A stretch of 64,000 bases of DNA from Delphinapterus leucas. Taxonomy: Eukaryota > Chordata > Mammalia > Artiodactyla > Monodontidae. A model generated the notes under the pieces. The model had not been told where the DNA came from, did no database searches, and saw only the letters and a list, made by a program, of their open reading frames with translations. The translations under genes and the position numbers were made by a program. Of this stretch, positions 32,203-43,068 are shown piece by piece (within the stretch, counting starts at the first letter, position 1; each line of letters starts with the position of its first letter). The stretch lies in contig NW_022098031.1 of NCBI RefSeq assembly GCF_002288925.2, positions 15,551,274 to 15,615,273 on the forward strand, read 5' to 3'.

Positions 32203-32532
32203 CAGTCAGCCCTCCATATCCACAGGTTCTGTACCTGGGATTCCACCAACTGCAGATGGAAAATATCTGGGAATAAAAAATTCCAGAAAGTTCCAAAAAT
32301 TGAATTTGCCCCACCACCAACTATAGCATTTATATTGTAATACAACTATTTACATAGCATTTACATTGTATTGGGCCTTATAAATAATCTAGAGATGATC
32401 TGAAGTACACGGGAGGATGTGCATAGGTAATATGCAAATACTATGCCATTTTATGGGACTTGAGCATCCATGGATTTTGGTATCCACAGGGGGTTCCAGA
32501 ATCAATCCCGCACAGATACCGAGAGAAGACTG
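32203..32532 (+). mobile_element. MER2 (Tigger-type) MITE
   Basis: Begins CAGTCAGCCCTCCATATCC and ends GAAGACTG with TA target duplications at 32201-32202 and 32533-32534. Interior blocks such as TTTACATAGCATTTACATTGTATT, CTAGAGATGATCTGAAGTACACGGGAGGATG and CTTGAGCATCCATGGATTTTGGTATCC match MER2, a Tigger-derived non-autonomous element. Confidence 0.93.
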
Positions 32533-32570
32533 TATAATACAACCAACCTTCATTTAAAAACCCCTTTCAG

Positions 32571-32915
32571 GGCTTCCCAGGTGGCGCGGTGGTTAAGAAT
32601 CCATCTGCCAATGCAGGGGACATGGATTCGAGCCCTGGCCTGGGGAAGATCCCACATGCCACGGAGCAACTAAGCCCGTGTGCCACAACTACTGAGCCTG
32701 CGCTCTAGAGCCCGCGAGTCACAACTACTGAAGCCCGCACGCCTAGAGTCCATGCTCCACAACAAGAGAAGCCACCACAATGAGAAGCCTGCGCACCACA
32801 ACAAAGAGTAGCCCTCGCTCGCCGCAACTAGAGAAAGCCCGCGTGTGGCAACGAAGACCCAGCGCAGCCAAAAATAAATAAATTAAATACACAAATTTTA
32901 AAAAATAAATAAAAT
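32571..32915 (+). mobile_element. CHR-type SINE (long form), first of two stacked insertions
   Basis: GGGCTTCCCAGGTGGCGCGGTGG head; ends in an A-rich tail. It is bounded by AAAAACCCCTTTCAG at 32556-32570 and at 32916-32930. The second copy of the repeat is immediately followed by another SINE. Confidence 0.95.
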
Positions 32916-32930
32916 AAAAACCCCTTTCAG

Positions 32931-33088
32931 GGAATTCCCTGGTGGTCCAATGGTTAGGACTTGGCACTTTAACTGCTGAGGGCCCGGGTTCAATCCTTGG
33001 CCAGGGAACTAAGATCCCTTAAGCCACATGGCACGGCCAAAAATAAATAAATAAACAAAAATTAAAATTAAAAGGAAATAATAAAAAT
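32931..33088 (+). mobile_element. tRNA-derived SINE of an older type, second of two stacked insertions
   Basis: GGAATTCCCTGGTGGTCCAATGGTTAGG, B box GGTTCAATCCTTGGCC, and GGAACTAAGATCCC, with an (AAAT)n tail. It sits between AAAAACCCCTTTCAG (32916-32930) and AAAAACCCCTTTTAA (33089-33103). Confidence 0.9.
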
Positions 33089-33103
33089 AAAAACCCCTTT
33101 TAA

Positions 33104-33984
33104 CATCCTCAAAGAGCAAGAGCTGGGATACAAACCCATGAAGTCAAACACGAACTCACACACGTAAGCCCTGTGTCATGTGGTTCCCTGCCCCAGTGTT
33201 TTGCCTTATAGTTCTTAATAACTTGGAAGCTCCCGAACCTGGCCTTATGCATCCCGCAAAATGAACAACAAGGTAAGAACTTGGCCTACACCTCAGTAAT
33301 GCAAATTTAGTAGATATAAATGGCCTGGCCATCCCATGCAACTCTACTGTTGCCCTTAGTTGCTTTTGCTCTGGAGGTGAATGACATCATCTTCTAGACA
33401 TATAGCATGAACATGGGAAGACCTCAAGCACAAAACAGCAGTCACAGAAGTTATTCTCTGCCTGAAAGAAGTACAGGGGCCCCTCTTCCCCAATCAAATT
33501 TCTATCGGTGAGCAAAAAGCTACACTTTTTCTGCAAAGAATAAAAAGATATTGAATTCCTACCCTGTGTCTTTTACATGGAAATGATCGCAGTATTCTGC
33601 TTTCTTTGAAAGTTTCTGATTGCAGTATCTGGAGTCTCTTCTCTTTCAATGACTGAATAGCATATGTCTGACCTGTCTTTTTACTCAAAACCTAGTCCTG
33701 TTTGCCAGCTTCCATTTATGCTCAAAATGCACCAGTCCTCCAATTTCAGTTGGAAAAAAAAAAGTGGATAGGGACAAGTGTTCATTAAACCAAGACATTT
33801 TTATTTCATCTTAGGTGTGTGTCCTGGAGCTACAGTGTTGGTAACAATTCTCACCGTGGAAAAAAATAATCTTATTTGAAGAGTAAATAATACATTAGTT
33901 GACTCTGTTGCCAGTAGATTCCTACAGTAAATTTTTGATTGACAGAGCTGGCTCTGATGTCAATCCCTGGTCCCACACTATGTA
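33104..33984. other. Unannotated intergenic sequence
   Basis: No gene or family recognised. Confidence 0.4.
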
Positions 33985-34064
33985 CCAGTGCATGTCATCA
34001 GGTGAGATTCTACTAGTAAGTTCCGGTTTTCCCACCTGTAAAATGGGGTCTTGATGATGAAGAG
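33985..34064 (+). repeat. MIR fragment cut by a SINE
   Basis: CATGTCATCAGGTGAGATTC and CCGGTTTTCCCACCTGTAAAATGGGGTC are MIR core sequence. The next SINE begins about 10 bp later. Confidence 0.6.
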
Positions 34065-34073
34065 TGTTTTGGG

Positions 34074-34274
34074 TTTTTTTTTGCAGTACGCGGGCCTCTC
34101 ACTGTTGTGGCCTCTCCCGTTGCGGAGCACAGGCTCCGGACGCGCAGGCTCAGCGGCCATGGCTCACGGGCCCAGCTGCTCCGTGGCACGTGGGATCTTC
34201 CCGGACCGGGGCACGAACCCGTGTCCCCTACATCGGCAGGCGGACTCTCAACCACTGCGCCACCAGGGAAGCCC
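34074..34274 (-). mobile_element. CHR-type SINE (short form), minus strand
   Basis: T tail, GCAGTACGCGGGCCTCTCAC, and the end CACTGCGCCACCAGGGAAGCCC. Approximate TSD TGTTTTGGTTTTT / TGTTATGGTTTTT. Confidence 0.96.
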
Positions 34275-34288
34275 TGTTATGGTTTTTT

Positions 34289-34679
34289 TTTTAACTTCCA
34301 AAATGAAATACAGATCTATCTAGAAGTAGAGATAGGGTAGAATATGATTCCAAAAACATCAGCAAGCAAAAGGGTAACATACCCAAAAGTATAAAAAGAA
34401 ACTATGTGGAATAGTTCAGATTTTAAGCACAAACATTCCGAATAAGAATGAATAATTTAGTGGCAAAAAATATGAGTAAATGAATAAATAAGCTCTCCCT
34501 ATTCCTTACATCAGTAAAGGGATATTTCTCAGCCTTTCTTTCCATGTGCTCTGAAAAATGTAACATATGAGATGCTAGCCTTACTGCAACATTGATTTCA
34601 GTGATGGTGAAAAAGCCAAGAAAAACAAGCAAACAAACAAGTAAATTAAATGACTGCTTGAGTTATCAGGAGGCTAAGT
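34289..34679. other. Unannotated sequence
   Basis: No gene. AT-rich; not assigned to a repeat. Confidence 0.4.
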
Positions 34680-34848
34680 GCCTTTATAATGAGATAAGTG
34701 CCCTTACAAAAGAGTCTCCAGAGAGCTCCCTGACCTACTCTCATCTTGGACTTCCCAGCCTCCAGACCGAAAGAAATAAATTTCTGTTGGTTATAAGCCA
34801 CCCAGTCTCTGCTATTTTGTTATAGCAGCCCAAACAGTCTAAGACATA
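34680..34848 (+). repeat. MLT1 (MaLR) LTR, 3' part
   Basis: GATAAGTGCCCTTACAAAAGAGTCTCCAGAGAGCTCCCT, CATCTTGGACTTCCCAGCCTCCAGACCG, GAAATAAATTTCTGTTGG and TAAGCCACCCAGTCTCTGCTATTTTGTTATAGCAGCCC are MLT1A/B-type, with AATAAA as poly(A) signal. The 5' half is missing. Confidence 0.9.
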
Positions 34849-34854
34849 TCATAA

Positions 34855-35212
34855 GTCATCTTTTGTATCTGGTGCATTTATTCTAGCATGCTGTTTTTGA
34901 GATCATGCATGTGGTCGCAAGTATTTTTATGGCTGAACAGTATTCCATTAAATAGGTTTACCTACATTTTGTTGATCCATTTACCAGTTGATGGACATTC
35001 AGCTGTTACCAGTTTAGGACTATTTTGAATAGTATTGTTAGGAACATTCACATACCAGTGTATGTGTAGACATATGTTTTCATTTCTCTAAGGTAGACAC
35101 CTGGGAGTTGACTGGTTGGATTATATGACAGGTGTATGTTTAACTTTTTAAGAAACTGCTAAAATTTTCTACTGGTCGTACCATTTCATATTATTGGACT
35201 GACTGACAATTC
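34855..35212 (-). mobile_element. Old L1 fragment, minus strand
   Basis: ATGGCTGAACAGTATTCCATT, TTGTTGATCCATTTACCAGTTGATGGACATTC and AAGAAACTGCTAAAATTTTCTACTGGTCGTACCATTT are reverse-strand L1M 3'-part blocks. Confidence 0.85.
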
Positions 35213-35339
35213 AGCACATTTTAACTATATAAATCCACCCTTTATTGTCTTTCTTTTGTTTGTTTGTTTGTTTACAAACAAAATTCTACATTTGGAGTGT
35301 TGTTCATCATTCTGCAATTTTTCTAAGTCTGCTTCTCAG

Positions 35340-35380
<41 letters not shown>

Positions 35381-35871
35381 AGAGCCAGGCAAAATCCCTT
35401 AAGCATCTCTGCCCTTGATCTGGGGTCTTAGAGCCAGGCTGATGGGGAAACCAACAATATATTGGATTTAGCCAATGACTATAATTGACTATTTTCACTT
35501 ATATGATTAGCTTCCTTTTCAAAGTCAGCCTTAGGACAGAGAAAAAAATCTTTTCCTGGGCCAAAAAAAAAAAAAATAGCTAGCAAATCTACATGAAAAT
35601 GGAAGACGGCCTGAAGCAGCTTGCTCTTAAGTGACCCTTAAAATGAGACCAGAGAAGAAGGCATCTTTTCAAAGCTCATTTCTTTTAAAACAATCTGCAA
35701 AGTTGATTTGTTACACCATAAAACAGAGAACTAGATGAGAATAACAAACAGAAGGAAAAAGACTTTTTTAAAGAAGTAGCAAAACTGACACCCTGTCTCA
35801 TTTTCTTACTTCACCCTTAGTGCTCTTTACTCCTAGTTCTGTTCAAAAGAATCATTGCTGGGACAATCATC
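35213..35871. other. Unannotated sequence before L1 copy 1
   Basis: Contains a TTTG repeat followed by its complement (35250-35281), the CA microsatellite and a poly(A) of about 14 at 35562. No gene. Confidence 0.4.
35341..35379. repeat. (CA)n microsatellite
   Basis: A 39-bp CA run (19-20 units), likely polymorphic. Confidence 0.99.
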
Positions 35872-36674
35872 GACAGGAAGACACTGCAACTCACCAAAAA
35901 CGATAACCCACATCCAAAGACAAAGGAGAAGCCACAATGAGATGGTAGGAGGGGCGCAATCACAGTAAAATCAAATCCCATAACTGGTGGGTGGGTGACT
36001 CACAGACTGGCAAACACTTATACTACAGAAGTCCACCCACTGGAGTGAAGGTTCTGAGCCCCACGTCAGGCTTCCCAACCTGGGGGTCCAGCAACGGGAG
36101 GAGGAATTCCTAGAATATCAGACCTTAAAGCCTAGTGGGAATTGATTGCAGTACTTCGACAGGACTGGGGGAAACAGAGACTCTACTCTTGGAGGGCACA
36201 CACAAAGTAGTGTGCGCATGGGGACCCAGGGGAAGGAGCAGTGACCCCAGGGGAGACTGAACCAGACCTACCTGCTAGTGTTGGAGGGTCTCCTGCAGAG
36301 GCAGGGGGTGGCTCTGTTATACCATGGGGATAAGGACACTGGCAGCAGAAGTTCTGGGAAGTACTCCTTGGCGTGAGCCCTCCCAGAGTCTGTCATGAGC
36401 CCCACCAAAGAGCCTAGGTAGGCTCCAGTGTTGGGTCGACTCAGGTGAAACAACCAACAGGGAGGGAACCCAGCCCCACCCAGCAACAGTCAAGTGGATT
36501 AAAGTTTTACTGAGCTCTGCTCACCAGAGCAACAGTCAGCTCTACCCACCACCAGTCCCTCCCATCAAGCCTCTTAGACAGCCTCATCCACCAGAGGACA
36601 GACAGCAGAAGCAAGAAGAACTACAATCCTGCAACCTGTGGAACAAAACCCACATTCACAGAAAGATAGAAAAG

Positions 36675-37633
36675 ATGAAAAGGCAAAGGGCTATATACCA
36701 GATGAAGGAACAAGATAAAACCCCAGAAAAACAACTAAATGAAGTGGAGATAGGCAACCTTCCAGAAAAAGAATTCAGAATAATGATAGTGAAGATGATC
36801 CAGGACATCAGAAAAAGAATGGAGGCAAAGATCGAGAAGATGCAAGAAATGTTTACCAAAGACCTAGAAGAATTAAAGAACAAACAAACAGAGATGAACA
36901 ATACAATAACTGAAATGAAAACTACACTAGAAGGAATCAATAGCAGAATAACTGAGGCAGAAGAATGGATAAGTGACCTGGAAGACAGAATGGTGGAATT
37001 CACTGCTGCAAAACAGAATAAAGAGAAAAGAATGAAAAGAAATGAAGACAACCTAAGAGACTGCTGGGATGACATTAAACACAACAACATTTGCATCATA
37101 GGGGTCCCAGAAGGAGAAGAGAGAGGGAAAGGACCCGAGAAAGTATTTGAAGAGATTATAGTTGAAAACTTCCCTAACATGGGAAAGGAAATAGCCACCC
37201 AAGTCCAGGAAGTGCAGTGAGTCCCATACAGGAAAAACTCAAATGAGAAACACACCGAGACACATAGTAATCAAATTGGCAAAAATTAAAGACAAAGAAA
37301 AATTATTGAAAGCAGCAGGGAAAAATGACAAATAACCTTATGGGAGTTCCCTTGTATGTTAACAGCTGATTTCTCAGCAGAAACTCTACAAGCCAGAAGG
37401 GAGTGGCATGGTATACTTAGAGGGATGAAAGGGAAGAACCTACAACCAAGATTACTCTACCCAGCAAGGATCTCATTCAGATTTGATGGAGAAATCAAAA
37501 GCTTTACAGACAAGCAAAAGCTAAGGGAATTCAACACCACCAAACCAGCTCTACAGCAAATTCTAAAGGAACTTTTCAAAGTGGGAAACACAAGAGAAGA
37601 AAAGGACCTACAAAAACAAACTCAAAACAATTA
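36675..37633 (+). pseudogene. L1 ORF1 remnant (copy 1)
   Basis: ATG at 36675 opens MKRQRAIYQMKEQDKTPEKQLNEVEIGNLPEKEF, then the coiled-coil region (VKMIQDIRKRMEAKIEKMQEMF...EELKNKQTEMNNTITEMKTTLEGINSRITEAEEWISDLEDRMVEF), then the start of the RNA-recognition domain (NNICIIGVPEGEERGKGPEKVFEEIIVENFPNMGKEI). A TGA at 37218-37220 ends it at 181 codons of the usual 330 or so. The C-terminal half continues in other frames (LTADFSAETLQARREWHG...KNLQPRLLYPARISFRFDGEIKSFTDKQKLREF, about 37356-37634). ORF1p is the trimeric RNA chaperone of the L1 particle; this copy is truncated. Confidence 0.92.
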
Positions 37634-37888
37634 AGAAAATGGTAATAGGAACATACATATCAATAATTACCTTAAACGTGAATGGATTAAATGCTCTAAC
37701 CAAAAGACAAAGGCTCACTGAATGGATACAAAAACAAGGCCCATATATATGCTGTCTACAAGAGACCCACTTCAGACCTAGGGACACATACAGACTGAAA
37801 GTGAGGGGATGGAAAAAGATATTCCATGCAAATGGAAATCAAAAGAAAGCTGGAGTAGCTATACTCATATCAGAAAAAATAGACTTTA

Positions 37889-38082
37889 GGGCTTCCCTGG
37901 TGGCGCAGTGGTTGAGAGTCTGCCTGCCGATGCAGGGGACACGGACTCATGCCCCGGTCCGAGAAGATTCCATGTGCCGCGGAGTGGCTGGGCCCATGAG
38001 CCATGGCCACTGAGCCTGCACATCCGGAGCCTGTGCTCTGCAATGGGAGAGACCATAACAGTGAGAGGCCAGCATACAAAAA
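37889..38082 (+). mobile_element. CHR-type SINE inside L1 copy 1 (first)
   Basis: GGGCTTCCCTGGTGGCGCAGTGG to GAGGCCAGCATAC-poly(A). TSD AAAAAATAGACTTTA at 37874-37888 and 38083-38097. It cuts the endonuclease coding part of ORF2. Confidence 0.97.
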
Positions 38083-39245
38083 AAAAAATAGACTTTAAAA
38101 TAAAAAATGTTACAAGAGACAAGGGAGGACACTACATAATGATCAAGGGATCAATCCAAGAAGAAGATATAACAATTATAAATCTATATGCACCCAACAT
38201 AGGAGCACCTCAATACATAAGGCAACTGCTAACAGCTATAAAAGAGGAAATCGACAGTAACACAATAATAGTGGGGGACTTTAACACCCCACTTACACCA
38301 ATGGTCAGATCATCCAAAATGAAAATAAATAAGGAAACAGAAGCTTTAAATGACACAACAGATCAGATAGATTTAATTCATATTTATAGGACATTCCATC
38401 CCAAAACAGCAGATTACACTTTCTTCTCAAGAGCGCATGGAACATTCTCCAGGATAGATCACATCTTGGGTCACAAATCAAGCCTCAGTGAATTTAAGAA
38501 AATCGCAATCATATCAAGCATCTTTTCCAACCACAACACTATGAGATTAGAAATGAATTACAGGGAAAAAAACGTAAAAAACACAAACACATGGAGGCTA
38601 AACAATACGCTACTAAATAACCAAGAGATCACTGAAGAAATCAAAGAGGAAATCAAAAACGATGTAGAGACAAATGACGATGAAAACACGACGACCCAAA
38701 ACCTATGGGATGCAGCAAAAGCAGTTCTAAGAGGGAACTTTATAGCTATACAAGCCTACCTCAAGAAACAAGAAAAATCTCAAGTAAACAATCTAACGTT
38801 ACACCTAAAGCAACTAGAGAAAGAAGAACAAACAAAACCCAAAGTTAGCAGAAGGAAAGAAATCATAAAGATCAGAGCAGAAATAAATGAAATAGAAACA
38901 AAGAAAACAATAGCAAAGATCAATAAAACTAAAAGCTGGTTCTTTGAGAAGATAAACAAAATTGATAAACCATTAGCCAGACTCATCGAGAAAAAGAGGG
39001 AGAGGACTCAAATCAATAAAATTAGAAATGAAAAAGGAGAAGTTACAGCAGACACCGCAGAAATACAAAGCATCCTAAGAGACTACTACAAGCAACTCTA
39101 TGCCAATAAAATGGACAACCTGGAAGAAACGGACAAAGCCTTAGAAAGGTATAACCTTCCAAGACTGAACCCGGAAGAAACAGAAAATATGAACAGACCA
39201 ATCACAAGTAATGAAATTGAAACGGTGAGTAAAAATCTTCCAACA

Positions 39246-39450
39246 GGGCTTCCCTGGTGGCGCAGTGGTTGAGAATCGGCCTGCCGATGCAGGGGACACG
39301 GGTTCGTGCCCCAGTCCAGGAAGATCCCACATGCCGCGGAGCGGCTGGGCCCATGAGCCATGGCCGCTGAGCCTGCGCGTCCGGAGCCTGTGGTCCTCAA
39401 CAGGAGAGGCCACAACAGTGAGAGGCCCGCTTACCGCGAAAAAAAAAAAA
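39246..39450 (+). mobile_element. CHR-type SINE inside L1 copy 1 (second)
   Basis: GGGCTTCCCTGGTGGCGCAGTGG to GCTTACCGCG-poly(A). TSD AAAATCTTCCAACA before and AAAATTTCCAACA after, one difference. It cuts ORF2 just upstream of the RT core. Confidence 0.97.
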
Positions 39451-40165
39451 AAAAATTTCCAACAAACAAAAGTCCAGGACCAAATGGTTGCACAGGTGAA
39501 TTCTATCAAACATTGAGAGAAGAGCTAACACCCATTCTTCTCAAACTTTTCCAAAAAATTGCCAAGGAAGGAACACTTCCAAACTCATTCTATGAGGTCA
39601 CCATCACCCTGATACCAAAACCAGACAAAGATACTACAAAAAAAAGAAAACTACAGACCAATTATCACTCATGAATATAGATGCAAAAATCCTCAACAAA
39701 ATGCTACCAAACAGAATCCAACAACACATTAAATGGATCATACACCACGATCAAGTGGGATTTATCCCAGAGATGCAAGGATTCTTCAATATACGCAAAT
39801 CAATCAATGTGATACACCATAGTAACAAATTGAAGAACAAAAACTATATGATCATCTCAATAGATGCAGAAAAAGCTTTTGACAAAATTCAACACCCATT
39901 TATGGTAAAAAGTCTTCAGAAAGTGTGCAGAGAGGGAACCTACCTCAACATGATAAAGGCCATATATGACAAATCCACAGCAAACATCATTCTCAATGGT
40001 GAAAAAATGAAAGCATTTCCTCTAAGATCAGGAATGAGACAAGGATGTCCACTCTCACCACTATTATTCAACATAGTTTTGGAAGTCCTAGCCACGGCAA
40101 TCAGAGGAGGAAAAGAAATAAAAGGAATACAAATTGGAAAAGAAGAAGTAAAACTGTCACTGTTT

Positions 40166-40339
40166 TGGAGGATTCCTGGACTGAATGTCAATATCATGAG
40201 ATAGTATGAGTGTGTTTTGTGTTTGGTAATTGCAATCGTTGTTGTTTTTGCTGTGGTCATCCATTTACAATGCATACTGTCAGTTTATTTATCTCTTGTA
40301 AAAATAAAATACAGTGTGTGTGTGTTTAAAAAAAAAAAA
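40166..40339 (+). pseudogene. 3' fragment of an mRNA retrocopy inserted in L1 copy 1
   Basis: A 174-bp insert that is absent from the matching place in L1 copy 2. It has an AATAAA signal (about 40303), then a short GT run and A12. It is flanked by a duplicated target, AAACTGTCACTGTTT, at about 40151-40165 and 40337-40351. It looks like the last part of a 3' UTR from a poly(A) RNA, copied by L1 enzymes and severely 5'-truncated. I do not recognise the parent gene, and no coding sequence is visible. Confidence 0.85.
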
Positions 40340-42266
40340 CTGTCACTGTTTGCAGATGACTTGATACTATACATAGAGAATCCTAAAAATGTCGCCAGAA
40401 ATCTACTAGAGCTAATCAATGAATTTGGTAAAGTTACAGGATACAAACTTAATGCGTAGGAATATGTTGCATTCCTATACACTAATGATGAAAAATCTGA
40501 AAGAGAAATTATGGAAACACTCACATTTGCCATTGCAACAAAAAGAATAAAATATCTACGAATAAACCTACCTAGGGAGACAAAAGACCTGTATGCAGAA
40601 AACTATAAGACACTGATGAAAGAAATTAAAGATGATACAAACAGATGGAGAGATGTACCATGTTCTTGGATTGGAAGAGTCAATACTGTGAAAATGCCTA
40701 TACTACCCAAAGCAATCTACAGATTGAGTGCAATCCCTATCAAATTACCAATGGCATTTTTTACAGACCTAGAACGAAAAATCCTAAAATTTGTATGGAG
40801 AAACAAAAGACCCCGAATAGCCAAAGCAATCTTGAGGGAAAAAAACGGAGTTGGAGGAATCAGGCTCCCTGACTTCAGACTATACTACAAAGCTACAGTA
40901 ATCAAGACAATATGGTACTGGTACAAAAACAGAAAGATAGATCAACAGAACAGGATAGAAAGCCCAGAGATAAACTCACGCACCTATGGTCAACTAATCT
41001 ATGACAAAGGAGGCAAAGATATACAATGGAGAAAAGACAGTCTCTTCACTAAGTGGTGCTGGGAAAACTGGACAGCTACATGCAAAAGAATGAAATTAGA
41101 ACACTCCCTAACACCATACACAAAAATAAACTCAAAATGGATTCGAGACCTAAGTGTAAGACCGGACACTATAAAACTCTTACAGGAAAACATAGGAAGA
41201 ACACTCTTTGACACAAATCACAGCAAGATCTTTTTTGATCCACCTCCTAGAGTAATGGAAATAAAAACAAAAATAAACAAATGGGACCTAATGAAACTTC
41301 GAAGCTTTTGCACAGCAAAGGAAACCATAAACAAGATGAAAAGGCAACCCTCAGAATGGGAGAAAATATTTGCCAACGGACAAAGGATTAATCTCCAAAA
41401 TATATAAACAGCTCATGCAGCTCAATATTAAAGAAACAAACAACCCAGTCCAAAAATGGGCAGAAGACCTAAAGACATTTCTCCAAAGAAGACATACAGA
41501 TGGCCAAGAAGCACATGAAAAGCTGCTCAACATCACTAATTATTAGAGAAGTGCAAATCAAAACTACAATAGGGTATCACCTCACACCAGTTAGAATGGG
41601 CATCATCAGAAAATCTACAAACAACAAATGCTGGAGAGGGTGTGGAGAAAAGGGAACCCTCTTGCACTGTTGATGGGTACATAAATTGATACAGCCACTA
41701 TGGAGAACAGTATGGAGGTGCCTTAAAAAACTAAAAATAGATTTACCATATGATCCAGCAATCCCACTACGGGGCAGATACCCAGAGAAAACCATAATTC
41801 AAAAAGACACATGCACCCCAATGTTCATTGCAGCACTATTTACAATAGCCAGGGCATGGAAGCAACCTAAATGCCCATCGACAGACAAATGGATAAAGAA
41901 GTTGTGGTACATATATACAGTGGAATATTACTCAGCCATAAAAAGGAACAAAATTGAGTCATTTGTTGAGATGTGGATGGATCTAGAGACTGTCCTACAG
42001 AGTGAAGTAAGTCAGAAAAAGAAAAACAAATATCGTATATTAACGCATGTATGTGGAACCTAGAAAAATGGTACAGATGAGCCAGTTTGCAGGGCAGAAT
42101 TTGAGACACAGATGTAGAGAACAGATGTATGGACACCGAGGGGGTAAACCGCGGTCAGGCGGGGATGGTGGTGTGCTGAATTGGGCGATTGGGATTGACA
42201 TGTATACACTGATGTGTATAAAATTGATGACTAATAAGAACCTGCAATATAAAAAAACAAACTACT

Positions 42267-42853
42267 AATACTAAACTTTCATTGGATTATTTCTATGGAA
42301 ATATGTTAATATAAATGTTTCAGACATTACATGAAATTTCTAAAAATCTTATATGTTCTGGTATAATGTTATAAGTCATAATTCTAGTTATTACTTTAAA
42401 ATGTATATTTCAGAAATAGCTAAATTTCCTTGTCAATTGCATTATTGTGAACTTTCATCAAATCTTTAACCGTGGTCATTTTTAAGTCTTTTGTCATTTA
42501 CAGACAGCTCTGGGTGTACTCTAATGCTTTTGCAAAAATGTTCCTATAAAAGGGTTTCATCTTCAAGAAATTCATGGGAAAGACTCTGACAAGTACAGGT
42601 TTCTGGTAACTGACTATACTGCTGAACTGAATGAATGAGCATTTTCAGAACTCTAATGGAAAACTGGTGAACTCATAAAAGTGCTAACAAAAGGTCAAGA
42701 TGAAAAAAAATTAATTACATGGGACTGAATGAACTGATGAGGATGATTATAATTTTTGTGACTTTCTGTTTGAATAAAAAAAAAAGAATCATTGCTTTGT
42801 GTTACTTTAAAAAACCCACAGTCCTCCTTAAGCCAACAGTCATGTGTGCTAAT
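42267..42853. other. Unannotated AT-rich sequence
   Basis: No gene or clear repeat. Confidence 0.4.
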
Positions 42854-42862
42854 AAAAATTGC

Positions 42863-43059
42863 AGGGCTTCCCTGGTGGAGCGGTGGTTGGGAGTCTGCCT
42901 GCCGATGCAGGGGACGCAGGTTCGTGCCCCGGTCTGGGAGGATCCCACGTGCTGTGGAGCGGCTGGGCCCGTGAGCTGTGGCCGCTGGGCCTGCGCGTCC
43001 GGAGCCTGTGCTCCGCAATGGGGGAGGCCACGGCAGTGAGAGGCCTGCATACCGAAAAA
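42863..43059 (+). mobile_element. CHR-type SINE (short form)
   Basis: GGGCTTCCCTGGTGGAGCGGTGG to GAGGCCTGCATACCG-poly(A). Short TSD AAAAATTGC at 42854-42862 and 43060-43068. Confidence 0.95.
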
Positions 43060-43068
43060 AAAAATTGC

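Larger units (their letters stand above)
37639..42063 (+). pseudogene. L1 ORF2 remnant (endonuclease/reverse transcriptase), copy 1
   Basis: The endonuclease part (from 37639) keeps IITLNVNGLNALTKRQRLTEW and LQETHF, then is broken by a SINE. It resumes with [17 protein letters not shown] and RIDHILG. The last catalytic box reads FSNHN instead of FSDHN, so the acidic residue is lost. The RT part has [38 protein letters not shown] and, after the retrocopy insertion, [13 protein letters not shown] with the FADD active-site motif intact. The C-terminal zinc-knuckle region has [14 protein letters not shown] followed by an in-frame TGA at 41671-41673. Other lesions include an 8-bp deletion near 41374 and several frameshifts. 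The final TAG is at 42061-42063. Confidence 0.93.
35872..42266 (+). mobile_element. Near full-length L1 retrotransposon, copy 1
   Basis: A LINE-1 with 5' UTR (35872-36674), ORF1 remnant, ORF2 remnant and 3' UTR (42064-42266). It is interrupted by two CHR SINEs (37889-38082, 39246-39450) and by an mRNA-derived retrocopy (40166-40339). Net L1 length is about 5.8 kb. It ends GAACCTGCAATATAAAAAAACAAAC, a degenerate A tail, and I could not fix a TSD. Sequence is close to copy 2 at 52849-58318. It cannot move: both ORFs are broken. Its three nested insertions show it has been in place for some time. Confidence 0.95.
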
